Source: Crocodylus rhombifer | Lineage: Eukaryota > Chordata > Crocodylia > Crocodylidae | Reading direction: 5' to 3' | Assembly: GCA_038503035.1 (NCBI GenBank) | Contig: JAVSML010019224.1 | Location: 62,001-126,000, forward strand | DNA: 64,000 nucleotides | Program-made: the position numbers and the translations under genes | In this document: positions 33,358 to 45,444 of the stretch, one piece after another | How positions within the stretch are numbered: position 1 is the first letter of the stretch | How the letters are laid out: each line of letters opens with the position of its first letter | Notes under the pieces: generated by a model | Seen by the model: only the letters and a program-made list of their open reading frames with translations | Told to the model about the DNA's origin: nothing | The model's database searches: none

Positions 33358-34015
33358 GACAGGAGCTTCGGAGGCCTAGCCAGTTGGTATGTGGGGACAC
33401 TACCCCTTGTGCCAGCTGGACTGCTGAAGCAGCCCTAACCTGGAGTGGCCCCTGCCCCCATTACCCACTGCAGGAGTCTGGCAGTGGAGACTGCTGCCTG
33501 GCTGTGAACTGCTGCCACCTGTGACAGCATCTGCCCTCTTGAACCTGCGGCCCCATGACTGCATTGCCTGCCGGACCTGGATGGGGTGCCCCTGCTCTGC
33601 CATCTGGGCAGCTATTGCCCAGAAGATATGCTCCTTGTGGTGGCCTACTTTGAACTGTCCAAGAATGTCCTCTTGGCCCCAAATGCCCAACAGGTCAACC
33701 ACCTCATCTGCCTTTCAGCTGGGTCTGCAGTATTGGCCCTGGACAGGCTCCCCTGCCTGGGTCGTGCTACTTGTCTCACCAGCAAAGATTCTAGTGTTCC
33801 CTGTTTACAAATAGCAAATTTGCTGATAAGAAACCCAAATTCTCTCACTAAAATACCCCAAATAAGTGTTCTTTTGCTATTAAAATGAAATGCCATTATA
33901 TAGAGAGAGATCAGTTGGGAAATGTTTTATTGATATATTTACTAATTTAAAGCAGTTTGGAAGCCTACCATGCCTCTATCATCATAGTAAAATAAATTCT
34001 AAATTTCTATACACT
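33358..34015 (-). mobile_element. Myb/SANT-coding repeat, copy A
   Basis: Collinear with 45775-46480 in the same orientation. Shared blocks include GCCAGCTGGACTGC, CATCTGGGCAGCTATTG, TTTGAACTGTC and GATCAGTTGGG...ATGTTTTATTGATATAT. On the minus strand both copies encode a Myb/SANT-like (trihelix) domain. PIF/Harbinger transposons carry such a protein beside their nuclease, so this may be a Harbinger-type derivative, but no nuclease was found and no termini were resolved. Confidence 0.6.
33400..33711 (-). pseudogene. Myb/SANT-like DNA-binding domain fragment
   Basis: The minus-strand frame reads EVVDLLGIWGQEDILGQFKV, then HHKEHIFWAIAAQMAEQGHP and VRQAMQSWGRRFKRADAV. The pattern (E)VxDLLxIWG...L...H.N..(I)F..IA..MAE.GH....QC...W..L...Y matches the Myb/SANT-like (trihelix, MADF-related) domain, with conserved Trp in helix 1 and GH before helix 3. 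In full domains the third helix starts QCR; here it is RQAM, and the usual Tyr/Phe is altered. The remaining C-terminal text is low complexity. The frame lies on the strand opposite to the Tx1 LINE. Confidence 0.65.
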
Positions 34016-35186
34016 TTGACATTTACTTTTGGCTTTTTTGTCATAGAAAAATCAAAGTTGCCCCTACTCCCTTTATTTACCAGGACGTGCAGTGTTGAGC
34101 AGCACTGATATGCCAATGCCCTGCCCTTGCCCTTGCCCCTCACTCTTGACCCATAGGGCCAGGTATGTGGGTGAGGGGTTTGTGGGGGTGGCTTGGGGTG
34201 TGGGGGTAGTAGGTAGATTGTGGGGGGGACTGTGGGTGTGGGGAGGCCATGTGTGGGGACTGCTCAGGAGGGGTGGATCCCCTGACCCCTGCAGGGTGCA
34301 GCCCCTCTGCACTGCTCATGGGCTGCCCCCCCACAGGGGCCACAGCTCCCAGAACAGGGCCCACATGCCCCCCCATAGGGCCTACATGCCCTCAGGGAGC
34401 GGCAGCCATGAGGGAGCTCAGGACTTCCTGGTATAGCCCCCCTGCACGGCACAGGGCAGTATGGCTTGGCTCCATCCACCTGGTACCCAATGCTGCCTGT
34501 GTCATATTGCACAGGGCCCGCCCAGCTCAGCACAGTCCCATGTGCTTTCCGGCAGCTCCAGGCCACTTGGGCTGTCGCCAGGGACCCTGCACCACTTGCA
34601 GGGATGTGTCATGCCAGGCCAGGTCCTGAATGCATGGAACCAACCTGGGAGGGGCCTGTGCATGCAGGACCCAGCCCGGCGCAACAGACAGTCCCTGCAA
34701 GTGGCACAGGGCTCTGGGTGACGGCCCGAGGGGCCTGGAGCTGTCCAAAGGTACATGGTGCTGAGCTGGGCTGGGTCCACATGATTTGCCACAAGCAGCG
34801 CCAGGTGCCAGGCGGCCAGGGCTGAGCCATGCTGCTCCACACTGCAGGGGGGCTTTGCCAGGAGGGGCCTGAGTGCCCCGATGGGCTGCTGCTGCAGGGT
34901 GGGGGGGTTGTGAGCTGTGTAGGGGGCAGGCAGGGGACCCACCCCTCCTGAGCAGCACCCCCCCAACCCCAATTCTTTATTTACCTCCAGATCCAGGGTC
35001 CATGCAGGCTACACCAGTCCAGGTTGCCTCACATGTGGAGCAGCATGCTTCAGCACCAGGGCAAGGCGCAGCCATAGAGATGCTCTGGATGGCTACCAGA
35101 GCATCTTTTTGGCAGACCCGAGCCTCCGGTTGCCTCAGGGCATGGTCCTGGATCATGTCCTGCCCCACTTCTTTTCTGCGGGTTGT

Positions 35187-35210
35187 TTTTTTGTTTGTTT
35201 GTTTGTTTTG
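35187..35210 (+). repeat. (GTTT)n microsatellite
   Basis: TTTTTTTGTTTGTTTGTTTG-type tract, directly left of the perfect palindrome. Confidence 0.85.
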
Positions 35211-35234
35211 ATACCTGGATATCCAGGTATCAAA
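35207..35234. repeat. 28-bp perfect palindrome
   Basis: TTTGATACCTGGAT is followed immediately by its exact reverse complement, with no loop. It may be the centre of a fold-back transposon, since shorter inverted words (GCCTCTTGCC / GGCAAGAGGC) lie nearby at 35290-35334. Confidence 0.95.
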
Positions 35235-35424
35235 TTTTGAGCCCTCACTGCAAATATGCAATGCAGGTAATGTTTTTTTGTTCCCAGCATGCCTCTTGCC
35301 GTATTTCAGAGTGCTTTGAGATATGGCAAGAGGCACTTGCAGGCTCGTCTGGATGTGCCCCAGAGGTCCTATGATGCAGGAGAAAGTCCTAGTCAACTTA
35401 CAAAGTACAAAACAATGGTTCTCA

Positions 35425-35848
35425 CTCCTTATTGGGTCAGATGTAATATTTACTAGTTTGTGAATTCCAGAATCATCCTTCACACCCTTTGCTTTTCTTT
35501 CCCCTAAGTAATGTACAGCTTGAGGCTTTGGGCTGTAAGGTCTTCCTCTTCTGTCAGTGGTTTCTTCAGCAAGGAGTAGGGAGGAGAGCTAGCCTTCTTG
35601 TTCCTGTTTTATTTAGAGTCTTATCCATATACCCTTCGCCCACAAAGAGTCTCTTCCTCTAAAAATTTCTATTAATGTGTACGCTCATTTATGCAGGGAT
35701 GGAAGTAGGGATTTTATCACAGACTTACTTCCATTGTAACAACCACTTTAAAATATCTCTTAACTTTTTATTAAATGAAAAGACAAAGGAAAATAGTTAG
35801 AAGCATTTGAAACTTGAAAAAGTAGGTGGTAGGATGGCACAGGGGACA
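35425..35848. other. No gene seen
   Basis: Short single-copy-looking stretch between repeats. Confidence 0.6.
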
Positions 35849-38405
35849 CAACGGTGGGAGTCTACTACAGACCTCCCACTCAAAGTCCCGAGCTTGACCA
35901 GGAGTTCGCCCGGGAACTGACTGAGGCCGCTTGCTCCAGGACCTTGGTTGTCATGGGTGACTTCAATTACCCGGACATCTCGTGGGAAGATCACTCAGCT
36001 AAATCTGAGCGGGCGCAAAGCTTTCTCTCGTGCGTGGATGACCTCTACCTGACTCAAGAAGTCTATGGGCCAAAGAGAGGCAAAGCGCCGCTTGACCTGG
36101 TACTGGCTACGGGGGACAACCTAATCGGCGACCTAGTGATTGATGGGAAGTTGGGTGACAGCGACCACGAGCTGATCACCTTCACCATCCACTGTAAAGC
36201 TGGCAAGTCAGTCAGCAACACAGAAGTCCTTGACTTCAGAAAAGCCGACTTTGACAAGCTCAAGAGGCTAGTCGGTCAGGCCCTCAGGGACCATGACCCC
36301 AGGGAGATGGGAGTTCAAGAAGAGTGGTTGCTTCTCAAGGAAGCGATCCTCAGTGCACAAGCTAAATCTATTCCAACATGGAGGAAAGGCAGCAAGACGG
36401 CACAGCAGCACCCCTGGCTCTCCAGAGACCTAGCGGACCTACTGTGGCTAAAAAGGAAAGCCTACAAAGGATGGAGGACGGGATTCACCTCCAAGGAGGA
36501 TTACTCCGCGCTGGTCCGGTCCTGCAGGGAGCAAACCAGGAAAGCCAAGGCTGCAACTGAACTCCAACTAGCTTCAGGCATCAAGGACAACAAAAAGTCC
36601 TTTTTCAGATATGTGGGGAGCCAGAGGAAAACCAAGGGCAATGTTGGACACCTGCTAAACCAGATGGGGCAACTGACAACTGACGCCCAAGAAAAAGCCA
36701 ACCTATTAAATAGGTACTTTGCGTCAGTCTTTCATCAGTCACACGGGATGCCCATGCCCGCTATGGGACAGGGAAATCTGGGTGAGGGGGATCCCCTACC
36801 CTCCATCAATGCTGACCTCGTGAAGGAACACCTTGAGAAGCTGGATACCTTCAAGTCAGCTGCCCCTGACAACCTGCACCCCAGGGTACTCAAGGAGCTG
36901 GCGAGCGTCATAGCCCAGCCCCTGGCACGGATCTTTGAAAACTCCTGGCACTCTGGTGTAGTGCCCGAAGACTGGAAGAAGGCCAATGTGGTGCCGATTT
37001 TCAAGAAAGGGAGGAGAGTGGATCCGGCTAACTACAGGCCCATTAGCCTGACTTCTATCCTGGGGAAGATCTTAGAAAAGTTTATTAAGGAGGCCATCCT
37101 TGATGCACTGGCCCAGGCTAACATTCTAAGGGACAGCCAGCACGGGTTTGTTGCGGGTAGGTCTTGTTTGACCAATCTCATTTCCTTCTATGACCAGGTG
37201 ACCTATCACCTGGACAAGGGAGAAGAGATTGATGTCATATATCTTGACTTCAAAAAAGCTTTTGATCTGGTATCCCATGATCACCTCTTGGCCAAACTGG
37301 CCAGTTGTGGCCTTGGCTCCACCACGATCCGCTGGCTGGGAAATTGGCTTCGTGGTCGGACCCAGAGGGTTGTGATTGATGGCAGTCACTCATCATGGTC
37401 CCCTGTGACCAGTGGGGTCCCTCAAGGCTCTGTTCTGGGACCCATACTGTTCAACATCTTCATTAACGATGTGCACATTGGAGTCAGGAGTGGACTGGCC
37501 AAGTTCGCCGATGACACCAAACTTTGGGGCAAAGCATCCACGCCAGAAGATAGGCGGGTGATCCAGGCTGACCTGGACAAGCTCAGCAAATGGGCAGACG
37601 AGAACCTGATGGTGTTTAACACCGATAAATGCAAGGTTCTCCACCTTGGGAGGAAAAACCTGCAGCACCCTTATAGGCTTGGCAGTGCTACGTTGGTTAG
37701 CACTACAGAAGAAAAAGACTTGGGGGTCATCATTGACCACAAGATGAACATGAGCCTGCAATGCGATGCTGTGGCTAGTAAAGCGACCAAAATGCTGGCG
37801 TGCATCCATAGATGCTTCTCGAGCAAATCCCGGGACGTCATTCTCCCCTTGTACTCGGCCTTGGTGAGGCCGCAGCTGGAGTACTGCGTCCAGTTTTGGG
37901 CTCCACAGTTCAAAAAGGATGTGGAGAAGCTTGAGAGAGTCCAGAGGAGAGCCACGCGCATGATTAGAGGTTAGGAAAACAGATCTTATGATGACAGGCT
38001 GAGAGCCATGGGACTCTTTAGCCTGGAAAAGCGTAGGCTCAGGGGTGATCTGATGGCCGCCTATAAGTTTATCAGGGGTGACCACCAGGATCTGGGGGAA
38101 CGTCTGTTCACCAGAGCGCCCCAAGGGATGACAAGGTCGAACGGTCACAAACTCCTGCAAGACCGTTTCAGGCTGGACATAAGGAAGAATTTCTTTACTG
38201 TCCGAGCCCCCAAGGTCTGGAACAGTCTGCCAGCGGAGGTGGTTCAAGCACCTACATTGAACACCTTCAAGAGTAAATTGGATGCTTATCTTGCTGGGAT
38301 CCTATGACCCCAGCTGACTTCCTGCCCTTTGGGCAGGGGGCTGGACTCGATGATCTCCCAAGGTCCCTTCCAGCCCTAATGTCTACGAAATCTATGAAAT
38401 CTATA
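35849..38405 (+). mobile_element. Young CR1 LINE, second subfamily, 5'-truncated
   Basis: Starts inside the endonuclease region (ACGGTGGGAGTCTACTACAG, equivalent to 25265 in the other copy) and ends with CATGAAATCTATGAAATC-type tail at about 38400. Same subfamily as the fragment at 472-1464. The left flank AGGATGGCACAGGGGACACA shows no clear target duplication. Confidence 0.95.
35854..38307 (+). pseudogene. CR1 ORF2, endonuclease-RT, truncated, one stop codon
   Basis: From GVYYRPPTQSPELDQEF through GDFNYPDISWED and DSDH (endonuclease C-terminal half), then RT: FKKGRRVDPANYRPISLTS, YLDFKKAFDLVSH (motif A), SGVPQGSVLGP (motif B) and KFADDTKLWG (FADD at 37504-37515), to the terminus KSKLDAYLAGIL. 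The frame is the same before and after 37974: a single TAG at 37972-37974 interrupts it, where the fragment at 994-996 has CAG, so a C-to-T change explains it. The natural N-terminus, with the first endonuclease motifs, is absent by 5' truncation, so the copy could not have been autonomous even without the stop. Confidence 0.94.
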
Positions 38406-41170
38406 AGGATTATTTTTTAAATTCCCTTTCCCTAGTTATACAGACCCTTACAGGAAAAAGCTCCCCTTGCTTGACATTTCTATAAAAAGTGTTTAAAGAT
38501 GGTATGAATTTTTCTTGGAAAAGAGGAAAAAAAGTGTATTTAGATGTTTTGAGCTCCTGTAGTTAAAGTTCAATCCTCTTTCTTTTCAAGGAAGAGCAAG
38601 ACAGATATTATTTTTTACTCCAGAGTAAAAATAATACTCCAAAGAGGGCATGCTAATTGGAATCTCAGGTTTTCATTCTAGCTGGTAAAGCTGAAGTTGG
38701 AGGTGGAGGTGAAGATGCCATTTGGTTCCTTTCCCTCACCCAGTTCTATGTGGATGTTTTCCAGAGACAAGCCAAAGACCTCAAGAAGGTACAGTCAGCT
38801 TGAGGATTCAAGGGGGTAGTGATAGCTATGATATTGGAGCTCCTTTTTTTCTTTCTCACCCCACTGCCCCAAGCTATTCAGTCTGCCAGCTTTCCAGTCC
38901 ACAAGTCTAAGAAAAAAAGTTGCCAAGTGCTGAAAAGAATTTCCAGAAACGATGGCATTCAGTTTGCTTTCAACAACCTTGCTGTGGGTGGTTTCTACTG
39001 CAAACTGCAAGTCTAGAGTTAAGAACGTGTTACCAGTCCCTGGGGGCAGTGTCCAAACAATTGACCCTGTTGGAGGAAAAAGGTTTATTCTTTGACTACT
39101 CTGATACTTGTAACTGCCCATTATTGCCCAGCCTTCAGTGGCTCAGGGGTACTCCCTGATAGCAACATCAGTCAGCTCTGCCTCTTAGCACAGCAGTCAG
39201 ACCAAAGACTCTTCTGAGCCTCCATAGTTGGAATCTACTCCTGCTGGAGTAGACTTAGCCTATGCACTGGCCATATCCAGAAACATTCCTTGAAAAAAGT
39301 GGAGGACTAGAGAAGACTCCTTCTGGACCCTGTCCAGCTCAAACCTCCAGTCTGAATCTTCTCCTTGCAAGAAAGCTAGCTGAAAAAAATAACCACAAGG
39401 ACCTTCTTGCTACCCCAGGGCACTCTCATCCTACAATGTCTCTCTCCCCATCTCAGGAGGAAGGTGAAGAGAGGTGTAAGAAGAGTGGTTCTGCAGATAT
39501 TCACATGCTTCTAATCACCCCAACAAACACAAATAAGGATAGAAAAGAGCTCTCTAATCCAGAAGTCAGCAATGTACGGCCTTCAGGACAAATTTAGCCC
39601 ATGAAGAAGTCTGATCTGTCCCATAGAAGTCTGATCCATCACAAGGGTTTGGTAACACGGAGCTATGCTTTACCCCTCTGCTGCAAGGCCTGCTCCTCTG
39701 CAGTTTCAGAGCTTCTGCTTGCTGCAAAGGGGCTGAGAATCTGGCAGCCAGCTGCTTGGAGGGGTGGAAGGACCAGGTGGTAAGTTCCAGCCGCACTAAC
39801 AAAAGGCTGCCTCCCTCTGCTCTAAACTCCTTCACTTTACAAAGAGTGTGACTTAGGGGATTCCTCTAGGAGGTATTCTAAGAGCCTCAGAATAAGTGTT
39901 TCCTTCAAACTGCATAAATCTGCAGAGTGCAGTGGGGAAGATAGTCCTCTCTGCCAAGTCTTCCCTTCCTCCCAACACACACTCAGAGTGTGACATGAGG
40001 TAGAAGAGTCCCATCCATTAATATGTTCCACTTTTTCTGTGTGTATATATCACATCCCAAGAAAGATAATTCTTTCCTCATGGGCCAGTACTCCAAGTCA
40101 GAGTTAGAGAACTCAGAATGAGATATTTTTTAAAAGAACCAAAAGCCATGCAGAGAAGAGTGTCCTGCGTATTGTAAACTACTAGTATGAAGTCTGCAAA
40201 TGTCATAGGAAAGCAATAGTTATATATCCAACCTCCTGCACCTTGGAAAAGACACCCAATCTTTGCTGATCATGACAGACAATACCTTGTCTATGTCATA
40301 CATCTCACAAAGGGGAATCAGATCTAGTCTTTCAAAGAGATGTTAATTTTACTTGGGCAAAGAAAAATCTGTAGTCCGTTCACTCCCTTCATATCAAATG
40401 GAAAATGAGTGTTACGGCTGATTGGCTCAGGAGGCAGGGTGGGAACTTCATCCAGAAGTGTTCCAGCTAATAGTAGAAAAAAATGGTCTTGAAACAATAG
40501 ATCTGTTTGCCTAGCATTTGAATCGCAAGGTTTCAGCATTCTTTCTTGCTGGCAGGATCACAAGGCCAATGCAACAGATGCCTTTTGCAAACATGATCAA
40601 AGGGTCTTATGTTTCTCCCTCCTTTTTCTCTCCTCTCCAGAATGCTAGAGATGAGGAGAAAAACAGCACTGATAATTCTAACACTCCCATCCCAGCCTTA
40701 CAAACAGTGGCTCTCAGAGTTCTTCAGCAAGGCCTTCCATCAACTTTCCATCCAGAAGAGATCCAAGATACTAACTATGTAGCAAGATTCACAATTGAAA
40801 ATTTAAGCTTAGCTGACTGGCTCCTGAAAGGAGCCTCTTAAGACAAAGAGGTCATACATCAGACAGAATACACTTTCACGCTCCAGAAAGAACATTTATT
40901 AATGTACTGTATTTAAGGGCTCGATCTGAGGCTTATCCATTGGTGTCAGGATAAGGACTTCACCCCTACTTCTGTGATGGCACCATGGATTCTCTAATTT
41001 CTTCAAGGACTCAAGCCAGGATTGGCAGTTCAAACATTCAAAGGTCACATTATTACTCAGCTAACATTCATAGTGAAATGAATAAAGAGTGCATTTCTCT
41101 TATGTAGATGTTTGGCCTTTTTTTCCTGAAACAAGAGCAGCATTTTCTACAGCCTCCTAAAGTGCATACA
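38406..41170. other. No gene seen; one hAT-like trace
   Basis: Mostly single-copy-looking. At about 39563-39830 the words CAGAAGTCAGCAATGTACGG and following text recall a hAT end, but no matching right end was resolved. Open frames (for example 40518-40841) have no recognisable domain. Confidence 0.5.
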
Positions 41171-41174
41171 TTTT

Positions 41175-41470
41175 TTATGTAGGGTTGTTGGTTGTAGCCA
41201 TGTTGGTCTAAGGACATAGGCAGGCAAGGTTCTTTGGGTAGATGTGATATCTTTTATTAGACAAACTAAGTAGTTGGAAAAAAGTTCTTTGTAAGCTTTT
41301 GGGCACAAACACCCTTCATCAGGCATAGAGAGATTTTGCTATTAACACCAGCAGAGGCTCCCTATGCCTAATGAAGGGTGTTTGTGCCCAAAAGCTTACA
41401 AAGAACTTTTTTCCAACTACTTAGTTGGTCTAATAAAAGATATCACATCAACTAAGAACCTTGCCCGCAC
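41175..41470. repeat. Inverted dimer of an interspersed repeat
   Basis: The left arm 41218-41331 and right arm 41357-41467 are reverse complements over about 110 bases with few mismatches (for example AAGCTTTTGGGCACAAACAC / GTGTTTGTGCCCAAAAGCTT), around about 25 bases. The left side has an extra 40 bases (GTTGTAGCCATGTTGGTCTA) not mirrored on the right. The blocks resemble the 18.8 kb fragment, and the family is common in reptile genomes as I recall it. Confidence 0.85.
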
Positions 41471-41704
41471 ATTATTATGGGATCATACCATGTTCTCAGA
41501 TCCATTAAAGGGCTTCCATTTGAACCATCCATTAAGTCTTTTTACTTTCCATCCATTAACATGGCCTTTTTGTTAGCAATCACATCAGTTTGCAGGGTGC
41601 CCAAGATGGGAACACTTTCCATGGAATCACAACATTGCATCTTCCATACAGATAGAGTAGGGCTGTCGCCAGGGCCAGATTATGACATGCTAGGACTCTA
41701 AGCT

Positions 41705-42030
41705 AAGGGTTTCCAACCTTCCTATGCTGTGGCCCATCAAACTGTGGACTGGAAGTGGCCACAGCCTGCCAAACTGTGGACCATCGTGTGTAGCCTCATG
41801 GCTAGAATTTCCAGCTGGAACACAAGTAAAAATACTTCCACCCCCACCAGGAGCAGGGGCAGCCCTCAACTACAGCTGCTATGGGCCCTGCACCTGGAGG
41901 AGGAGTTGTGGCCTCTCCACCCAGCTCTGCAAGGCCACAGTTTGCCAGTCCGCAGTCACTTCCAGTCCAGCAGCCAACCCTTTGTGGCCTGAGGGTTGGT
42001 TTAGAAGCCCCTCATAATGTGAGCCCCTAA
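41705..42030. mobile_element. hAT-like element, tentative
   Basis: Left edge GGGTTTCCAACC, internal repeated AACTGTGGAC/GTGGCC words, right part GAGGGTTGGTTTAGAAGCCC. The AGGGTTTCCAACC / GGGTTGG pairing suggests inverted termini, but no 8-bp duplication was found. Confidence 0.35.
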
Positions 42031-45000
42031 GATGAAGCTGACTTAGCTTATGCCTAAATCTGGCACTGGCTGTCTCCATACCAAAGATTAATTCTGCATA
42101 CCAGTGATCACAGAAAATTGTCTGTTCATTCTCTTGTTCAGCTGTAGCACTTCCCGAAGAGAAACTGTGGCATACTTTGGACAGCTGTAAAGATCTCAAA
42201 GTATAAATTCATCTGCTTTGTTTGTGCCATATCGTTCTACGTCAAAGAGAATGAAAGCTGCAAAAACTTCCATTTCCAGTTGACTAAGACACTGTATCTC
42301 AGAAGCACAAGGAAAAAAAGCATAATTCAAATCCTCCAAAATCAGAGTTCACTCAGAGTCATGGCAGGCTTATGAAGAAATATGTAAAGCACTGCCTGTT
42401 TATACCTTCTGTGAGTTCTACAAGCTGGGTATCCAATCATAGTCTAATGCTGCTTCTGGTAGATGAATGCCCTTCATTTTAATATCCCAGTTATTGTGAA
42501 GAAAGGGTCCCCCCCCCCACCCATTGCATCTGTACATCTATGGAAAGTTTCTCCCTTCCACCCCGTCCTCGTTCCCACAGATTGACCACTGTTGAAGAAA
42601 ATCCCAATGTCATGGGTCTGTGAACAATATTGTGAACAGGAGTAGGACAATTTATCTGTGCCTTATGTGAACACATCATTTTTTTAAGTGGGTTTGGCTG
42701 GAACATGGGAAATTCTGGTTTGTGGAAAGGTTTGGCTTTTGAAATTTGATTTTGTTTTTAATGAGAACAAGATTCTGCCTTGTAAAGATTTCCTGCAAAA
42801 CCAAAATTTTGGGGGGGAAAATTGTTTCAGGAACATGGACATATGTTTCCAAACTAAAATATGCTTTCTGAGACCTGGCATCTGCTAAATAAAACTTCAT
42901 GGTTCTTATCAATTTCACTGCTACTCAGCACTGGACAGCAGTGCAGGGGTGAACAGCAGTCAAATGATAAGAGCTGTCAGCTTTACTCAGCAGTCACTAG
43001 GGCTTCTCTGGTTTGTGGCTCTGGGCTGCCCTGCCACTTGCACTACCTTGGGATTAGATATCTCATGAGCCAGCTGTCTCTGCAGGCTTCCCAACTCTCA
43101 AGAGCAAACTGGCTCCCTGGACTATGTGAGGTGAGTAGCCTAGGACAGCCTGGAAACCTGGAAGCTTTAGATCCCTAGGTCATTTTGCAAGGCAGGGCCA
43201 CCCTAGGGCTACACCCCCTGGGAATCCTGGGATATGTAGTAGCCTTTCAGGCAAGGCAGCAGGAAGGCAGGCACAGTTCTGACAGAAACTGCCTGTGGCT
43301 TGTCAAAAGTTCATCAAACAAGAGGTGTTTCTTCCTTCAGATCTGACATTAACTAACTAACACAAATCTCCCAAATCCCTTGCCTCAAGGTCAAAACAAC
43401 TAAGGTTTCTTTTTCATCCTTTTCTTCAGGAAGAATAAGCTACACATCCCAACCTCTTTTTCTCAGAAGAGAAAAGCAAAAATCTTCTTTCTCCAGGAAT
43501 GAGACACAGGGAAACCCTCAGCAAACAAAGTCTCTGTTCCTTCTCAGATTTTAAACAAGTGGAACAAACTCAAAATTAACATATTTAAGAAATGTCTCTT
43601 CTATGAGTAGATGCCTTAGCTCAGAACAGCTATGTACTTGTCAAGCAACTTCAGTCTTCAGCAGCTTCTCTTCTCTTCTTTTCATATACCCCGACGAAAT
43701 TTCTGGGTGCTTGTAGACCTCCTTTGCCTTACTGTCTCAAACTCTAGCCGGAACTCCGATGGCTTCCTAATTTGGTCAGTCTCCTGACCCAGATAGGTAT
43801 CAGAAAGATAGTATGTATACTGTCCCATACACCCTTATTTAAAGTCTATACAGGTTTTCTGTGGAGCTGAGTTATACCTTTACAAATCACTAATTACACA
43901 GCATAGCCTCAGAAGAGGCTATTGAGGATATCAAGTAGTCTCGGATGGGAGGTAAAATACTTTTATGACTTAGATACTGATTAAGTGGCAGAAATTGTTA
44001 AATTGTCTGTGTGGTAGAGGATTAACAAAGAGATATCACAAGATACTGTACTAGAACTTTTGTTTTCTAATATAGTGAACAATGAACTAAAGGGGTGAGC
44101 AATGAGATGGCAAAAAATTGCAGATGGCATCCTACCTTTCCTTTTTCATGTCCTTGTGACAAGGTATTTAGCAGCAGATGACATGAAATTATTTAAGTCA
44201 GTAGCTAGTATTCAAATCCATACCTGCTCCCCAAAGAAAGCACCCTAATCTCTTGCATTTCCTATAGCACAGAGTTTTTGCATTCCTTTTAATTGGATCT
44301 AAGTTGTACAGTGCAATCTCCTGGCCACTTCATGCTTTCCATTTTGCTAAGTGAGATCTACAGCTTTTCATTCTCAGCCTTGAGCTGACTTGAAAGACTG
44401 ACTCCATGTCCCAGCCTGCAGGGTAGAAGCACTTAATTAGTATGCAGGGCAGGTACTGAAAGGAGGCTGTCTCTATGCGACAACTCTCGATCCACTCCTC
44501 TGATTAATACGGCTCAGGGAAGAGAGAGAGAGAGAAATATAAAAAAAGAAAGAATGAAAAGAAAAATCCTTTTGCAGCTTTTATTTTATAATTGTTAGTA
44601 TAAGATTAGTCTGGAAATACCTATTAGCTAGGGCCCGGTGTTTGTTTGTGTTGACATTCTTTAAATATATTAAAAAGCAAATATCAATAAAGGTTGTGAC
44701 AAGATAAAAATAGGCAACATCCTTAAACCTCAAATACTAATTACCTGTTGAATTTATTATTACTGGACTATTTTGAAAAATAACTTCAGACTTTAGCTGA
44801 AAAGTGTCTCTGCATCAGAAAGTAATCCATTCTCATTACTGATTCTTTTGCTCTTCATTTTGGGCACAGGGCTTCTGGTCATGATCAGAAGGCTAGGTCC
44901 ATTGTAAATGTATGTGCTTGGGTGCAGGGGAGAGAACAAGTGAGAGACTGAAAAAATTAAGCTATTCTTGTAATTTATCTGTTTTATTTTTTGCATGATA

Positions 45001-45440
45001 CTGTGCTATGTGAGAAAATGCTACATTTCTCTGTTGCATTTCATTCCGAAAAATAGGAAAATGCTATACAGATAATCAGACCATCTCTTTCTCCAATCAA
45101 TTGTATACAAGTGGCAATTCATTCATTACTGAAATATAACCATTTTTGGGTGGAATATAGCAGCTTTTTCACAATGCCCGGCAACACTGCACAATGGTTT
45201 AGAACAGGAACATTCCTTGTACGCTAGACCTCCATTTTCTGTAACTGAAAAAGCAAATTCTGAGTTTTAGATTGGAAGCAGTTTAATCCTAGGAAGTTTG
45301 AGATTATCTTCTGGTGACTGGGGCTTTGCTCATATGGGTTTGTGGTAGCACTAGGATTCCTTTATTGAGTTGTTTCTTTGTTTTACATGGCTGCTGGTTT
45401 AGATTCCACATTTACAATATGGGCATTGTAACAGCTTATG
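42031..45440. other. No gene seen
   Basis: About 3.4 kb without recognisable exon or full repeat. It holds a C-rich run near 42510, a G-rich run near 42810 and an (AG)n patch near 44520. A ZNF143-like motif at 43221-43240 is listed separately. Confidence 0.55.
43221..43240 (-). promoter_or_regulatory. ZNF143/SBS-like motif
   Basis: The minus strand reads ACTACATATCCCAGGATTCC, close to the ACTACAnnTCCCAGnATGC binding consensus of ZNF143. There is no CpG-rich promoter or exon nearby, so it could be a chance match or repeat-borne. Confidence 0.3.
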
Positions 45441-45444
45441 TTTT

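Larger units (their letters stand above)
34016..35424. repeat. GC-rich block with long fold-back
   Basis: Contains an imperfect inverted repeat from about 34260 to 34956, centred near 34646: outer arms CTGCTCAGGAGGGGTGG (34260-34276) with its complement at about 34940-34956; inner arms around CAGCTCCAGGCC, CACTTGCAGGGA and GGTCCTGAATGCA. A G/T-rich tract (34140-34260) lies to the left and a (GTTT)n tract plus a 28-bp perfect palindrome to the right. Part of it (CCACAGGGGCCACAGC, CAGGGCCCACATGCC) resembles 46510-46600, so it may belong to the SANT repeat. Confidence 0.55.

Noticed and set aside
34977..35483. 168-codon minus-strand frame across the palindrome and (GTTT)n tract
   Set aside because: It crosses low-complexity and palindromic DNA; the Lys/Asn-rich middle is the tetranucleotide repeat, and no domain is visible.
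40518..40841. 107-codon plus-strand frame
   Set aside because: Not recognised, no splice or promoter context, and length within chance expectation.
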